Shown: positions 24,506-35,117, numbered from the stretch's first letter. The stretch: 64,000 nucleotides of DNA from Burkholderiales bacterium (GCA_021414305.1 JAIOOS010000011.1:90695-154694), one strand, 5' to 3'. The notes: generated from the sequence alone by a model not told the origin. A program made the numbers and translations.

Positions 24506-27500
24506 ATGTGGTTCACCCGCGTCTCGATCGGCAATCCGGTGCTGGCGACGATGGTGATGCTCGCCTTCGTCGTCCTCGGCCTGTTCAGCTACCAGCGGCT
24601 CTCGGTCGACCAGTTCCCGAACATCGACTTCCCGACCGTCGTCATCGTCATGGACTATCCCGGCGCCTCGCCGGAGATCGTCGAATCGGAAGTGACGAAG
24701 AAGGTCGAGGAGGCGGTCAACACCGTCGCCGGCATCAACTCGCTCTACTCGCGCTCTTACGAGGGCACCTCGGTCGTGATCGTCGAGTTCAACCTCGACG
24801 TCGACGGCCGCAAGGCCGCCGACGACGTGCGCGAGAAGGTCTCGCTGATCCGGCCGCTGCTGCGCGACGAGGTCAAGGAGCCGCGGATCTCGCGCTTCGA
24901 TCCGCAGAGCGTGCCGATCTTCAACGTCGCCGTGCTCTCGGAAGACGGCCAGCGCGGCGCCCAGGAGCTGACGACCTGGGCCACGCAGGTGCTGCAGAAG
25001 AAGCTCGAGAACGTGCGCGGCGTCGGCTCGGTGCAGGTGGTCGGCGGCCTGGCCCGGCAGATCAACATCTACCTCAAGCCGGCGGCGATGGAAGCGCTCG
25101 GCATCGGCACCGACCAGGTGGTGGCGGCGGTGCGCAGCGAGAACCAGGAGCTGCCGCTCGGCTCGATCCGCTCGAAGGAGCTGGAGCGGGTGGTGCAGAT
25201 CAATGCGCGCCTGAAGCGGCCCGAGGACTTTCGCGACATCGTCGTCGCCCGGAAGAGCTTCGGCGGCGGCGCCGCCGGCGCGGCCACCACCGGCGTCGTT
25301 GCCGGCGGCTCGGGCTCGGTCGGCGCGCCGGTCAAGCTCTGGCAGGTGGCCGACATCGTCGACGGGCCGCAGGAAGTGCAGAGCCTGGCGCTCTACAACG
25401 GCCAGCGCACGGTGCTGCTGTCGGTGCAGAAGTCGCAGGGCGAGAACACGATCGAGGTCGTCGACGGCCTGTTCAAGGCGCTGGCCGACGCCAAGGCGGT
25501 GACGCCGGCGGGCGTGAAGGTCGAGGTCAACCGCGACAACTCGCGCTCGATCCGGGTCTCGGTCGCCAACGTCAAGCGAACGCTGTTCGAGGGCGCCGCG
25601 CTGACGATCCTGATCGTCTTCCTGTTCCTCAATTCCTGGCGCTCGACCGTCATCACCGGGCTGACGCTGCCGATCGCGCTGATCGGCACGTTCCTGTTCA
25701 TGTACATCTTCGGCTTCACGATCAACACCATCACGATGATGGCGCTCTCGCTCTGCGTGGGCCTCCTGATCGACGATGCGATCGTGGTGCGGGAGAACAT
25801 CGTCCGCCACGTGCAGATGGGCAAGAGCGCCTACGACGCGGCGCTCGCCGGCACCAACGAGATCGGCCTGGCGGTGCTGGCGACCACGCTCTCGATCGTC
25901 GCCGTGTTCCTGCCGATCGGCTTCATGGGCGGCATCGTCGGCAAGTTCTTCCACGAGTTCGGCCTGACGATCACCGCCGCGGTGCTGATCTCGATGTTCG
26001 TCAGCTTCACCCTCGACCCGATGCTCTCGAGCATCTGGCACGACCCGCAGGCCGAGCATCGCCACGGCATGGCGACGGAGCAGCCGAAGACGCTCTACGA
26101 CCGGACCATCGGCCGCGTCACCGGCCTGTTCGACCGGCTCACGCTCAGGCTCTCGGCCGCCTACCAGTCGATCCTGGCGTGGTCGCTGAAGCACCGGCTC
26201 GCCACGCTGGGCATCGCCCTGGCGACCTTCCTGGCGAGCTTCTTCGTCATTCCGATCCTCGGCGCCGAGTTCGTGCCCAAGGCGGATTTCTCCGAGACCC
26301 AGGTCAACTACTACACGCCGGTCGGCTCCTCGCTCGAGGTGACCGAGATGCGCGCCCGCCAGGTCGACGCCGTGCTGCGCGAGATGCCCGAGGTGCGCTA
26401 CACGGTGACCACGATCAACAGCGGCCAGGCCGCGGGCAAGATCTACGCCGCGACCTATGTGCGCCTGGTCGACCGCAAGGACCGCAAGCGCGGCCTCGCG
26501 GAGATGGCGGTGCCGCTGCGCGAGCAGCTGCAGCGGATCCCGGGGATCACGGTCACGAACATCGGCCAGACCGACCTCGGCGGCGGCAAGAGCCTGCAGT
26601 TCTCGATCCAGGGCACCGACCTCGGCGAGCTCGAGCGGCTGTCGAAGACGATCACCGAGAAGCTGGCGAAGATTCCCGGCCTGGTCGACCTCGACACCAC
26701 GCTCAAGCCCGACAAGCCGACGGTCGCGATCGAGGTCCGGCGCGACGCCGCGTCGGATGCCGGCCTCAACGTCAACATGCTCGCCAACACGCTGCGCACG
26801 CTCGTCGCCGGCACGACGGTCGGCAACTGGCGCGCGCCCGACGGCGAGAACTACGACGTCAACGTGCAGCTTGCGCCGGAGAGCCGCTACGCCATCGGCG
26901 ACCTGCAGCGCATGCCGATCAACGTCGCCCCCGGCTCCGACGGCTCGCCGCGGGTGGTGCGGCTCTCGCAGGTGGCCGACGTGCTGCCCTCGACCGGCCC
27001 GAACCAGATCAACCGGCGCGACCTCAACCGCGAGATCAACGTCGACGCCAACGCCTTCGGCCGCAGCTCGGGCGACGTCTCGGCCGACATCAGGAAGGTG
27101 CTCGACGAGATCAGCTGGCCACCCGGCTACCGCTACTCGTTCGGCGGCTCGACCAAGAACATGACCGAGTCGTTCAACTATGCGCTCGGCGCCCTCGGCC
27201 TGGCCGTCGTCTTCATCTACATGATCCTGGCGAGCCAGTTCCGCAGCTTCATCCAGCCGCTGGCGCTGATGAGCTCGCTGCCGCTGACGCTGATCGGCGT
27301 GGTGCTCGCCCTGCTGATGTTCCGCTCCACGCTCAACATGTTCTCGATCATCGGTATCGTCATGCTGATGGGGCTGGTGACGAAGAACGCGATCCTGCTG
27401 ATCGATTTCGCGATCCGGGCGCAGCGCGGAGAAGTGGGCGGCGAAGGCGGCGGGCGCGACCCGCGCGGCGAGGGCATGGACCGCGAATCGGCCCTGCTCT

Positions 27501-27778
27501 ACGCCGCCGAGGTGCGCTTGCGCCCGATCCTGATGACGACGCTGGCGATGGTCTTCGGCATGGTGCCGCTCGCCTTCGCCCTCTCCGAAGGCTCGGAGCA
27601 GCGCGCGCCGATGGGCCAGGCGGTGATCGGCGGCGTGATCACCTCGTCTCTGCTCACCCTGGTGGTCGTTCCGGTCGTCTACTGCTACCTCGACGACTTC
27701 TCCCGCTGGGTGAAGCGCCGCGTCTTCGGTCGTCCCGCGCCCGTTCTTTCGACCCTGCCCGCCACGAGCCCGCCATGA
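24506..27778 (+). CDS. RND multidrug efflux pump, inner-membrane subunit
   Basis: 1090 residues, typical for HAE1-type RND transporters. There are twelve membrane segments: TM1 at about 12-30, TM2-6 at about 350-500, TM7 at about 565, and TM8-12 at about 890-1050. Two large periplasmic loops contain the DN/DC-like repeats. The proton-relay region [16 protein letters not shown] shows the two adjacent aspartates of TM4. A Gly/Ala-rich insertion near 250-275 ([16 protein letters not shown]) and a Gly/Glu-rich cytosolic loop near 975 are extra. The substrate is unknown; the sequence is closer to MdtB/MexK-like than to AcrB-like pumps in feel only. Confidence 0.94.
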   Translation: MWFTRVSIGNPVLATMVMLAFVVLGLFSYQRLSVDQFPNIDFPTVVIVMDYPGASPEIVESEVTKKVEEAVNTVAGINSLYSRSYEGTSVVIVEFNLDVDGRKAADDVREKVSLIRPLLRDEVKEPRISRFDPQSVPIFNVAVLSEDGQRGAQELTTWATQVLQKKLENVRGVGSVQVVGGLARQINIYLKPAAMEALGIGTDQVVAAVRSENQELPLGSIRSKELERVVQINARLKRPEDFRDIVVARKSFGGGAAGAATTGVVAGGSGSVGAPVKLWQVADIVDGPQEVQSLALYNGQRTVLLSVQKSQGENTIEVVDGLFKALADAKAVTPAGVKVEVNRDNSRSIRVSVANVKRTLFEGAALTILIVFLFLNSWRSTVITGLTLPIALIGTFLFMYIFGFTINTITMMALSLCVGLLIDDAIVVRENIVRHVQMGKSAYDAALAGTNEIGLAVLATTLSIVAVFLPIGFMGGIVGKFFHEFGLTITAAVLISMFVSFTLDPMLSSIWHDPQAEHRHGMATEQPKTLYDRTIGRVTGLFDRLTLRLSAAYQSILAWSLKHRLATLGIALATFLASFFVIPILGAEFVPKADFSETQVNYYTPVGSSLEVTEMRARQVDAVLREMPEVRYTVTTINSGQAAGKIYAATYVRLVDRKDRKRGLAEMAVPLREQLQRIPGITVTNIGQTDLGGGKSLQFSIQGTDLGELERLSKTITEKLAKIPGLVDLDTTLKPDKPTVAIEVRRDAASDAGLNVNMLANTLRTLVAGTTVGNWRAPDGENYDVNVQLAPESRYAIGDLQRMPINVAPGSDGSPRVVRLSQVADVLPSTGPNQINRRDLNREINVDANAFGRSSGDVSADIRKVLDEISWPPGYRYSFGGSTKNMTESFNYALGALGLAVVFIYMILASQFRSFIQPLALMSSLPLTLIGVVLALLMFRSTLNMFSIIGIVMLMGLVTKNAILLIDFAIRAQRGEVGGEGGGRDPRGEGMDRESALLYAAEVRLRPILMTTLAMVFGMVPLAFALSEGSEQRAPMGQAVIGGVITSSLLTLVVVPVVYCYLDDFSRWVKRRVFGRPAPVLSTLPATSPP

Positions 27779-28449
27779 ACATCGAACAAGCCCGCTTCAA
27801 CATGATCGAGCAGCAGATCCGCACCTGGGAGGTGCTGGACGACACCGTCCTGTCGCTGCTCTCGGTGGTCAAGCGCGAGGACTTCGTGCCGGCGGCGTAC
27901 CGCTCGATGGCCTTCGTCGACACCGAGGTGCCGCTGCCGCACGGCCAGTCGATGTTCCCGCCGCGGGTCGAGGCGCGGCTGCTGCAGGAGCTGGCGGTGC
28001 AGCGGCACGAGCGCGTGCTCGAGGTCGGCGCCGGCTCGGGCTACATGGCGGCGCTGCTCGCGCACAAGGCACAGCACGTGACCACGCTCGAGATCGATCC
28101 CGAGCTCGCCGCCTTCGCCAGCGACAACCTGAAGCGCGCCTGGGTCGTGAACGCGACCGTGCTCAACGCCGACGCGTCGCAGGCGCCGCCGGTCGACGGG
28201 CCGTTCGACGTGATCGTGCTCTCGGGCTCGGTCGCCGAGGTGCCGCGCGCCCTGCTCGGCCAGCTCAAGCCGGGCGGAAGGCTGGTCGCGATCGTCGGCC
28301 AGCTGCCGGTGATGCGGGCCGAGCTGATCACGCGGGCGCCGGCGGCGACCGGCGCGCCGGCGGCCGCCGCCTACTCCACCGTCGTCCTGTTCGACGCCGT
28401 CGCGCCGCGCCTGATCGGCTTCGGCGAGCCGAGCAAGTTCACGTTCTAG
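27775..28449 (+). CDS. Protein-L-isoaspartate O-methyltransferase-like protein
   Basis: 224 residues. The SAM motif VLEVGAGSGYMAALLA followed by TTLEIDPELA is that of PIMT (Pcm), and the N-terminal FVPAAYRSMAFVDTEVPLPHGQSM segment matches the PIMT substrate-loop region. Pcm repairs damaged aspartyl residues. In Burkholderiales a divergent Pcm-like protein often sits before a TolC gene, as here, so a role linked to the efflux or secretion channel is possible. The ATG overlaps the pump stop (ATGA). Whether it keeps repair activity cannot be read from sequence. Confidence 0.85.
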   Translation: MNIEQARFNMIEQQIRTWEVLDDTVLSLLSVVKREDFVPAAYRSMAFVDTEVPLPHGQSMFPPRVEARLLQELAVQRHERVLEVGAGSGYMAALLAHKAQHVTTLEIDPELAAFASDNLKRAWVVNATVLNADASQAPPVDGPFDVIVLSGSVAEVPRALLGQLKPGGRLVAIVGQLPVMRAELITRAPAATGAPAAAAYSTVVLFDAVAPRLIGFGEPSKFTF

Positions 28450-28667
28450 CGTGCCGCAGGCCGCGATGCAGCCGCCCTTCGCCCTGCGGCCGACACCGAC
28501 CCGGGCGCAGTCTGTCGCCTCGCAGCGTCGGCGCGGCGCCCGCAACGCGCAGGTCGTCGCATTTCGCGGGCGCTTTGCCCCCGAGTCGGCCTATAACCTC
28601 GCGGGCGACGCCGGGCGGGCTCCGGCCGCCGCGCTTCGCCGCTGAAAGAACCATCCAGGGAACCCCC

Positions 28668-29987
28668 ATGCCGACCCCGCGCCTTCGATCCCCGGCTCTC
28701 GCCGCCGCCCTTGCTCTCGCGCTCGTGGCGTTCCTGCCGGCGCCCGCCGCCGCGCAGTCGCTGATCCAGCTCTACGACGCCGCGCATGCCTACGACGCCA
28801 CCTATCTCGCGGCGCGCTCGCAGTACGAGTCGGCGCCGTTCCGGGTCGACCAGACCCGCGCGCTGCTGCGGCCGAACCTCGCCCTCGGCGCCAACGCCGG
28901 GCGGGTCGAGGCCTTCCTCGACAACAGCCCGAATCCGACCAACAGCTCCTACGGCGTCACGGTGACGGGCCGGCAGCCGATCTTCAACAGGCAGAGCAGC
29001 ACGACGATCGCCCAGTCGGAGCGCTCGCTGGTCTCGTCGCTGGCCGATCTCGACGCCGCCGAGCAGGACCTGATGCTGCGCGTCAGCCAGGCCTACTTCG
29101 ACGTCCTCGGCGCCCAGGACACGCTGACGACCACGCGCGCCAGCAAGGCCGCGATCTCCGAGCAGCTCGCCTCGGCCAAGCGCAACTTCGAGGTCGGCAC
29201 CGCCACCATCACCGACACGCGCGAGGCGCAGGCGCGCTTCGACCTGGCGACGGCGCAGGAGATCGCCGCCGAGAACGACCTGGTCACCAAGCGGATCGCG
29301 CTCGACCAGCTCGTCGGCCAGACCAACGTGGTCCCGCGGCAGCTCGCCGTGCCGGTGGTGCTGCCGGTACCGACGGCGAGCGTCGACGCCTATGTCTCGC
29401 GCGCGGCAGAGGAGCATCCTGCGGTGCGACGCGCGCTCGTCGCCTTCGAGGTGGCGCAGCTCGAGACCGAGAAGGCGCGTGCGCAGCGCCTGCCGACAGT
29501 CGACGCGGTGGCATCGGTGGGCAACGGCCGCGGCCTCTACCAGCCGGGCGCTTTCGGCCAGAACACCAGCATCGGCCTGCAGCTCAACATGCCGCTCTAC
29601 AGCGGCGGTGCGATCCAGAACCGGATCAAGGAAACGCTGGCGCTCGAGGAGCGCGCCCGCAACGACCTCGACGCGGCCCGCCGCGGCGTCACCCAGACGA
29701 CCCGCCAGGCCTACTACACGCTGCTCTCGGGCGCGGCCCAGGTGAAGGCGCTGGAGGCGGCGGAAGCGTCGAGCCAGCTCGCCCTGGAGGCGACGCAGGT
29801 GGGCTACCGCGTCGGCATCCGCGTCAACGTCGACGTCCTCAATGCGCAGAGCCAGCTCTATCAGACCCGGCGCGACCTGGCGCGGGCGCGCTACGACGTG
29901 CTGCTGGCCACGCTGAGGTTGCGGCAGGCGTCGGGCCAGCTGACCCCGAGCGACGTCCTCGCGATCGACCGGTTGCTCGCGCCTTAG
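28668..29987 (+). CDS. tolC: TolC-family outer-membrane channel
   Basis: 439 residues from ATG 28668. A signal peptide (LAAALALALVAFLPAPAAAQ) precedes two outer-membrane efflux protein domains, about 25-215 and 230-430, each opening with the LIQLYDAA/VDAYVSRA type helix. RVSQAYFDVLGAQDTL and TRQAYYTLLSGAAQVKALEA are the two equivalent repeat segments. Trimers form the outer-membrane pore and periplasmic tunnel for the RND pump and for type I secretion. It lies 218 bases after the methyltransferase gene and may have its own promoter. Confidence 0.94.
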   Translation: MPTPRLRSPALAAALALALVAFLPAPAAAQSLIQLYDAAHAYDATYLAARSQYESAPFRVDQTRALLRPNLALGANAGRVEAFLDNSPNPTNSSYGVTVTGRQPIFNRQSSTTIAQSERSLVSSLADLDAAEQDLMLRVSQAYFDVLGAQDTLTTTRASKAAISEQLASAKRNFEVGTATITDTREAQARFDLATAQEIAAENDLVTKRIALDQLVGQTNVVPRQLAVPVVLPVPTASVDAYVSRAAEEHPAVRRALVAFEVAQLETEKARAQRLPTVDAVASVGNGRGLYQPGAFGQNTSIGLQLNMPLYSGGAIQNRIKETLALEERARNDLDAARRGVTQTTRQAYYTLLSGAAQVKALEAAEASSQLALEATQVGYRVGIRVNVDVLNAQSQLYQTRRDLARARYDVLLATLRLRQASGQLTPSDVLAIDRLLAP

Positions 29988-30034
29988 GCGCCAGCAACCG
30001 GTCCCGGACAGGGCTGCTCCCTCCCCGCTTCGCT

Positions 30035-30075
30035 CCCCTCCCTCCGAGAGGGAGGGGCGGGCTCCGGCGGAGCCC
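30035..30075 (+). terminator. Tandem hairpins downstream of tolC
   Basis: CCCCTCCCTC (30035-30044) pairs with GAGGGAGGGG (30048-30057) over a 3-base loop. Right after it, GGGCTCC (30059-30065) pairs with GGAGCCC (30069-30075), again with a 3-base loop, followed by a T/C-rich tract (CTTCGCTTCTTC). They lie about 50 bases after the tolC stop and probably end the efflux operon. Confidence 0.6.
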
Positions 30076-30163
30076 CTTCGCTTCTTCGCACACTTCTTGA
30101 CGAAGCGAACACCTGCGCTTGACGATGCGGTTCGACAATGGCGGCTCGCTTCGAGGAGTCGCC

Positions 30164-31570
30164 ATGGCCGTGTCACCTCCGCTGCAGGCGGCGATCGCCG
30201 CGCATCGCTTCGGACTGGGCGAGCCGGACCTCTCGGTCGTCGGCGCCGACGCCGAAGGCTGGCTGGCGGCGCAGATCGGCCCGGCCGACCCGGCGCGCGG
30301 CGCCGGCCTGCTCGACACGCCGGCGGCGCTGCGGCTGGTCGCCGCGGAGCGCGAGAAGCGCGCGCTGGCGAGAAATCCTCCGCCGGGCATGACCGCCGAG
30401 CAGGTGCTCGCCGGCCACTACCGAGACACCCTGATCGCCGACGCGCGCTCGCGCCTCGCCACCGCGGCGGCGACGCAGCGACCGTTCGCCGAGCGGCTGC
30501 AGTGGTTCTGGACCAATCACTTCACCGTCTCGGTCCTCAAGGGCTCGACCCGCGGCCTGGTCGGCGCCTTCGAGCGCGAAGCGATCCGGCCGAACATCGC
30601 CGGCCGTTTCGAGACCCTTCTGGTCGCCGCCACCACCCACCCGGCGATGCTGCGCTACCTCGACAACTGGCTCTCGGCCGGCCCGCACTCGCGGGTCGTC
30701 GCCATCGAGGCGCGGCGCGCCGCACGGCTGGCCGAGGGCGCACGCGTCTCCGGCATCAACGAGAACCTGGCGCGCGAGGTGCTGGAGCTGCACACGCTCG
30801 GCGCCGAGGGCGCGCGCAACGGCGCCTACGCCCAGGCCGACGTGACCGCCTTCGCCGCGGTGCTGACCGGCTGGCGAGTCGGCCGCGACCCGGCCGCCGA
30901 CGGCAGCCGGTTCGACGCCAACTGGCACGAGCCGGGCCCGAAGACCGTGCTCGGCAAGAGCTATGCCGAAGGTCCCGACGCCTTGCGCGAGCTGCTGCAC
31001 GACCTCGCCGCGCACCCGGCGACGGCACGCTTCGTCGCCACCAAGCTGGCGCGCCATTTCATCGCCGACGAGCCGCCGCCGGCGCTGGTCGACCGGCTGG
31101 CTGCGGTCTACCTGAAGACCGACGGCCAGCTCGCCGAGCTCTACCGCGAGCTGATCCACCATGAGTCGGCGTGGAGCACGGCGCCGGCGAAGCTGAAGAC
31201 ACCCGAGGAGTTCGTCGTCTCGACCGCGCGCCTGCTCGGCGCCGGCGAGCGCATGTTCGAGCGGCCCGAGGTCGTCAACGCCGGCGCCGCCGTGCTCTCC
31301 CTCGGCCAGCGGGTGATGGCGGCGCCCTCGCCGGCGGGCTGGAGCGATCGCGGCGAAGACTGGCTGGGGCCCGACGCGGTCTGGAAGCGGGTCGAATGGG
31401 CGACCCGCATCGCCGACCGCGCCGGCCGCAGCGTCGACGCCCGTCGCCTCGCCGCCCAGAGCCTCGGCCCGCGGCTCGGCGCCGAGACCGCGCGGCAGAT
31501 CGAACGCGCCGCCGACGGCTCGCAGGCGCTCGCCCTGCTGCTGCTCGCGCCCGAATTCCAGCGTCGCTGA
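30164..31570 (+). CDS. DUF1800 domain-containing protein
   Basis: 468 residues from ATG 30164, chosen because GAGGAG lies 7 bases upstream; the frame opens at 30119. It belongs to the DUF1800 family: AAIAAHRFGLGEPD near the N-terminus, the RLQWFWTNHFTVS segment, PAMLRYLDNWLS, and NENLAREVLELHTLGAEG. DUF1800 proteins are almost always paired with a DUF1501 protein, as here. Their role is not established, though links to exported, Tat-dependent or polymer-related functions have been proposed. No signal peptide is seen on this member. Confidence 0.88.
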   Translation: MAVSPPLQAAIAAHRFGLGEPDLSVVGADAEGWLAAQIGPADPARGAGLLDTPAALRLVAAEREKRALARNPPPGMTAEQVLAGHYRDTLIADARSRLATAAATQRPFAERLQWFWTNHFTVSVLKGSTRGLVGAFEREAIRPNIAGRFETLLVAATTHPAMLRYLDNWLSAGPHSRVVAIEARRAARLAEGARVSGINENLAREVLELHTLGAEGARNGAYAQADVTAFAAVLTGWRVGRDPAADGSRFDANWHEPGPKTVLGKSYAEGPDALRELLHDLAAHPATARFVATKLARHFIADEPPPALVDRLAAVYLKTDGQLAELYRELIHHESAWSTAPAKLKTPEEFVVSTARLLGAGERMFERPEVVNAGAAVLSLGQRVMAAPSPAGWSDRGEDWLGPDAVWKRVEWATRIADRAGRSVDARRLAAQSLGPRLGAETARQIERAADGSQALALLLLAPEFQRR

Positions 31571-31588
31571 GCGGCCCGGAGAAACGCC

Positions 31589-32827
31589 ATGAACCCGAAC
31601 GATCGCTCGCCCGCCAACCCTTCCCTGCGAAGCCCCGGTCGCCGGCGCCTCTTCACCGCCGCCGCCGCGGTGACCGGCAGCCTCGCCGCCTGGCCGACGC
31701 TCACCCTCGCCGGCGCCGCCGGGCCGGGCGCCAACCGCCTGGTGCTGGTGATCCTGCGCGGCGGCCTCGACGGGCTCGGCGCCGCGCCGGCGCTCGGCGA
31801 CCCCGACTTCGCCGCGGCGCGCGGCCCGCTCGGCCAGTTCGCGGCGCCGCCCCTGCGCGTCGACGCGACCGTCTCGCTGCATCCCAACCTGGTCGAGCTG
31901 CACGCCATGGTCGGCCGTGGCGAAGCGACGATCGTCCACGCGGTCGGCCTGCCCTACCGCGACCGCTCGCATTTCGACGCGCAGCAGGTGCTGGAGAGCG
32001 GCGGCACCCGCCCCTACGAGCTCTCCACGGGCTGGCTCGGTCGGGCGCTCGCCGCCGGCGGCAGCAAGGGGCTGGCCCTGAACACCACCGTGCCGCTGGT
32101 GCTGCGCGGCCGGGCCGACGTCGACACCTGGGCGCCTTCGGTGCTGCCCGACCCCTCGGCCGACCTGGTGGCGCGGCTCGAGCGCATGTACGCCGGCGAT
32201 CCGGCCCTGGCGACCGCGCTCGAGCGGGCGCGCCAGCTCCGCGCCGACACGCCCTCGACGATGCAGGAGGCCGCGCCCGTGGCGATGGCGGCGAACGGGC
32301 CGCGGCCGGGCGCCTTCGTCGTGCTGGCCCGGCGCGCCGCCGAGTTCCTCGCCGCGGCGAACGGGCCGCAGGCGGCGGTGCTCGAGATCGGCGGCTGGGA
32401 CACGCATGCCAACCAGGCCAATCCGAACGGGCCGCTCGCCAACGGCCTGCGCCAGCTCGATCTCGGCCTGGCCGAGCTGCGCAGCGGCCTCGCCGCGGGC
32501 GACGCCTGGAGCCGGACGGCGGTCGTCGTCGTCAGCGAGTTCGGCCGCGAGGTCGCGGTCAACGGCACGCTCGGCACCGACCACGGCACCGGCGGGGTCG
32601 CCTTCGTCCTCGGCGGCGCGATCAACGGCGGCCGCACCGTCGCCAATTGGCCCGGCCTGGCGAAGGGCCAGCGCTACGAAGGCCGCGACCTGCGCATCAC
32701 CACCGACGTGCGCGCGGTGCTCAAGGGCGTGCTCGCCGACCACCTGAAGATCGCCACCCGCACCCTCGACGCCGAGGTCTTTCCCGACAGCGCCAAGGTC
32801 AGGCCGCTCTCGCTGCTGCGCGGCTGA
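31589..32827 (+). CDS. DUF1501 domain-containing, Tat-exported protein
   Basis: 412 residues. A twin-arginine-like N-terminus (GRRRLFTAAAAVTGSLAAWP) predicts export in folded form. The mature protein is of the DUF1501 type, related to the alkaline phosphatase/sulfatase superfamily: LVLVILRGGLDGLG near 50 and VVSEFGREVAVNGTLGTDHG near 320 hold the likely metal-binding Asp, His and Glu residues. It follows the DUF1800 gene by 18 bases, the usual pairing. It ends five bases from the convergent waaA stop. Confidence 0.9.
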   Translation: MNPNDRSPANPSLRSPGRRRLFTAAAAVTGSLAAWPTLTLAGAAGPGANRLVLVILRGGLDGLGAAPALGDPDFAAARGPLGQFAAPPLRVDATVSLHPNLVELHAMVGRGEATIVHAVGLPYRDRSHFDAQQVLESGGTRPYELSTGWLGRALAAGGSKGLALNTTVPLVLRGRADVDTWAPSVLPDPSADLVARLERMYAGDPALATALERARQLRADTPSTMQEAAPVAMAANGPRPGAFVVLARRAAEFLAAANGPQAAVLEIGGWDTHANQANPNGPLANGLRQLDLGLAELRSGLAAGDAWSRTAVVVVSEFGREVAVNGTLGTDHGTGGVAFVLGGAINGGRTVANWPGLAKGQRYEGRDLRITTDVRAVLKGVLADHLKIATRTLDAEVFPDSAKVRPLSLLRG

Positions 32828-32832
32828 GCCGG

Positions 32833-34119
32833 TCAGGCGCCGGGCAGCCGGCGCACGATCCCTTCGGCCGTGTGCGCGGCCGCGCCGCGGTGCGCCGCCG
32901 CGAACGCCAGGCCCGCTTCGGAGCGACGGCGTCGCTCCCCGCCCTGGCCGACGGCGAGCGCGCGGGCGACCCCTTCTTCCATCGACGCGACCCGGACCGC
33001 GGCGCCGGCGGCGAGCGCGAGCTCGGCGGCGTCGGCGAAGTTGAAGGTGTGCGGCCCCATCACGATCGGGCAACCGCAGGCCGCCGCCTCGATCAGGTTC
33101 TGGCCGCCGAGCGGCGCGAAGCTGCCGCCGAGCAGGGCGACATCGGCCAGCGCATACCAGGCGGGCATCTCCTGCATCGAGTCGCCGAGCCAGGCGTCGA
33201 GCGAGGCCGCGCCTGGGGGCGGCGCGTCGCTCCAGGCGCTGCGCCGCGACAGGCTGAAGCCGGCCTCGGCGATCAGGCCGGAGACCGCGTCGAAGCGCTG
33301 CGGATGGCGGGGCACGACGACGAGCAAGGGTCTCGGCGCCGCCAGCGCGCGCCAGGCGGCGAGCAGGCTCGCTTCCTCGCCTTCGCGCGTGACCGCGGCG
33401 AGCACGACCGGGCGTGGGCCTGTGGTCACCTTCCAGCGCCGGCCGAGCTCGATCAGCCGCGCCTCCGGCGCGAGGTCGAACTTCAGGTTGCCGGCGACGG
33501 TCACCTCGCCCGCGCCGGCCTCGCGCAGGCGCAGCGCGTCGGCCTCGGTCTGCGCGAACACGGCGGTCAGGCTGGCGAACGCCGGGCGCAGCAGCGCATC
33601 GACCCGCCGGCCGCGGCGCCGGCTGCGCTCGCTCAGGCGGGCGTTGGCCAGCATCACCGGCACGCCACGCGCTCTCGCCTCGGCGAGCAGGTTGGGCCAG
33701 ATCTCGGTCTCCATCAGCACCCCGGCCGCGGGCGCGAAGTGATCGAGGAAGCGGCGCACCGCGCCCGGCGTGTCCCACGGTAGCCAGGCCTGCAGGTCGC
33801 CGGCTCGAAGCAGGCCCTGGCCGGCGGCGCGGCCGGTGGCGGTGCCATGCGTCAGCAGCAGGCGCAGCTCGGGCCGGGTCTGGCGCAGCGCGGCGATCAG
33901 CGGCGCCGCCGCGCGCGTCTCGCCGAGCGAGACCGCGTGGATCCAGAGCGCGCCCGCCGTGGCGGCGTCGCGGTAGCGGCCGATGCGCTCGCCGATGGCG
34001 GTCGAATAGAGCGGCTCGCTCCGGCCGCGCCAGCGCACGCGCAGCAGGTAGAGCGGCAGGCCGATGCGCAGCAGCATCGAGTACGCCGCACGGGCGGCGC
34101 GCCGGCCGAACGCGCTCAT
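32833..34119 (-). CDS. waaA: 3-deoxy-D-manno-octulosonic acid (Kdo) transferase
   Basis: 428 residues. An N-terminal membrane anchor (SMLLRIGLPLYLLRVRW) precedes a GT-B fold with WaaA signatures: LWIHAVSLGETRAAAPLI with the catalytic Glu, METEIWPN, and GGSFAPLGGQNLIEAAACG in the donor-binding half. It adds Kdo from CMP-Kdo to lipid IVA at the cytosolic face of the inner membrane. The ATG overlaps the stop of the heptosyltransferase gene (ATGA), forming a small LPS-core operon. Confidence 0.96.
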   Translation of the reverse strand: MSAFGRRAARAAYSMLLRIGLPLYLLRVRWRGRSEPLYSTAIGERIGRYRDAATAGALWIHAVSLGETRAAAPLIAALRQTRPELRLLLTHGTATGRAAGQGLLRAGDLQAWLPWDTPGAVRRFLDHFAPAAGVLMETEIWPNLLAEARARGVPVMLANARLSERSRRRGRRVDALLRPAFASLTAVFAQTEADALRLREAGAGEVTVAGNLKFDLAPEARLIELGRRWKVTTGPRPVVLAAVTREGEEASLLAAWRALAAPRPLLVVVPRHPQRFDAVSGLIAEAGFSLSRRSAWSDAPPPGAASLDAWLGDSMQEMPAWYALADVALLGGSFAPLGGQNLIEAAACGCPIVMGPHTFNFADAAELALAAGAAVRVASMEEGVARALAVGQGGERRRRSEAGLAFAAAHRGAAAHTAEGIVRRLPGA

Positions 34120-35117
34120 CGCTCGCCCTGCCCGCCGTCGCGGCGGGGCGCCGCTCCTTGCACCTGCTGCCACGCGGCCCACACCGCGTCGACGTCCGGC
34201 GTCGGCTGCGCCTCGATCGAGACCTGGTGGCGGTGCCCGTGGCGCACCTGCGGGCCGGTGCGCCAGGCGGTCGGGTGGTTGTAGATCTGCACGTGCGGCA
34301 GGTCGAGGGCGACGGCGATGTGGCTCGGCCCGCTGTCGACGCCGATCGCGCCGCCGGTCGCGGCCATGCGGTCGATCAGCGCGCCGAGATCCATCGCCGG
34401 CCAGACCTCGCAGGCGTCGCCGAGCGCCGCGGCGATGCGCAAGGCGCGCGCGTGCTCCTCGGCGTCGGCGCGCGGCAAGGCGATCGTGCCGCCGGCGGCG
34501 ACCAGCCGGCGGCCGAGCTCGATCCAGCTCGCCTCGGGCCAGAGCTTGTCGGCGCGCGAGGTGCCGTGGATGAAGACGATCCGGCTCCGCTCGGGCGTCG
34601 CCGCTTTCGCCGCGGCGAGGCCGAACAGCGGCGCGCCGCTGACCGTGGTGCCGATCGCGCGCGCGACCAGCTCGCGCGAGCGGTCGAGGGCGTGGCTGTG
34701 CGGCTCGACCCGGATCGCATGCGTCACCAGCCAGCGCGCGGGCCACTCGTGGCTCGCGCCCTCGGTGCGGTTGGCGAGGCCGTAGCCCGGTCCGCGCGCG
34801 AGCACGCTGACCAGCGCCGACTTGGTGAGGCCCTGCAGGTCGATCACCGCGTCGTAGCGTTCCTGCCGGAGGCGGCGCACGAACGCCCCCATCTCGCCGC
34901 GCGTGGCCGCGCCGAGCCAGCCGCTCTTGCTCCAGCGCCGCAGCGGCAGCTCGATCACCCCGGCGAGCCCGGCGACGCGGCCGAGCAGCGAGGCGAAGCC
35001 CGGCTCGACCACCCAGTCGATCGTCGCCCCGGGATGCGCCGCATGGATGTCGGCGACCACGGGCAGCGCGTGCACGACGTCGCCGAGCGAGGAGAGCTTG
35101 ACGATCAGGATGCGCAC
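34116..35117 (-). CDS. waaC: LPS heptosyltransferase I
   Basis: 333 residues. The GT9 family is shown by MRILIVKLSSLGDVVHALPV at the N-terminus, VIDLQGLTKSAL, FIHGTSRADKLWPEASW at the domain junction and GVDSGPSHIAVALDLPHVQIY near the C-terminus. It transfers the first heptose from ADP-heptose to Kdo-lipid A. It precedes waaA with a 4-base overlap and follows the phosphomannomutase gene by 32 bases, so the three form one envelope-sugar operon. The C-terminus has a charged tail of about 15 residues beyond the family consensus. Confidence 0.95.
   Translation of the reverse strand: MRILIVKLSSLGDVVHALPVVADIHAAHPGATIDWVVEPGFASLLGRVAGLAGVIELPLRRWSKSGWLGAATRGEMGAFVRRLRQERYDAVIDLQGLTKSALVSVLARGPGYGLANRTEGASHEWPARWLVTHAIRVEPHSHALDRSRELVARAIGTTVSGAPLFGLAAAKAATPERSRIVFIHGTSRADKLWPEASWIELGRRLVAAGGTIALPRADAEEHARALRIAAALGDACEVWPAMDLGALIDRMAATGGAIGVDSGPSHIAVALDLPHVQIYNHPTAWRTGPQVRHGHRHQVSIEAQPTPDVDAVWAAWQQVQGAAPRRDGGQGER

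Noticed and set aside
24508..28449. 1313-residue frame overlapping the RND pump
   Set aside because: Only its 3' part is real (the Pcm-like gene from 27775); the rest is an out-of-frame shadow of the pump.
28449..28490. GCCGCAGG/CCTGCGGC inverted repeat as terminator after the Pcm-like gene
   Set aside because: The loop is about 24 bases and no T-run follows, so it is not convincing as a terminator.
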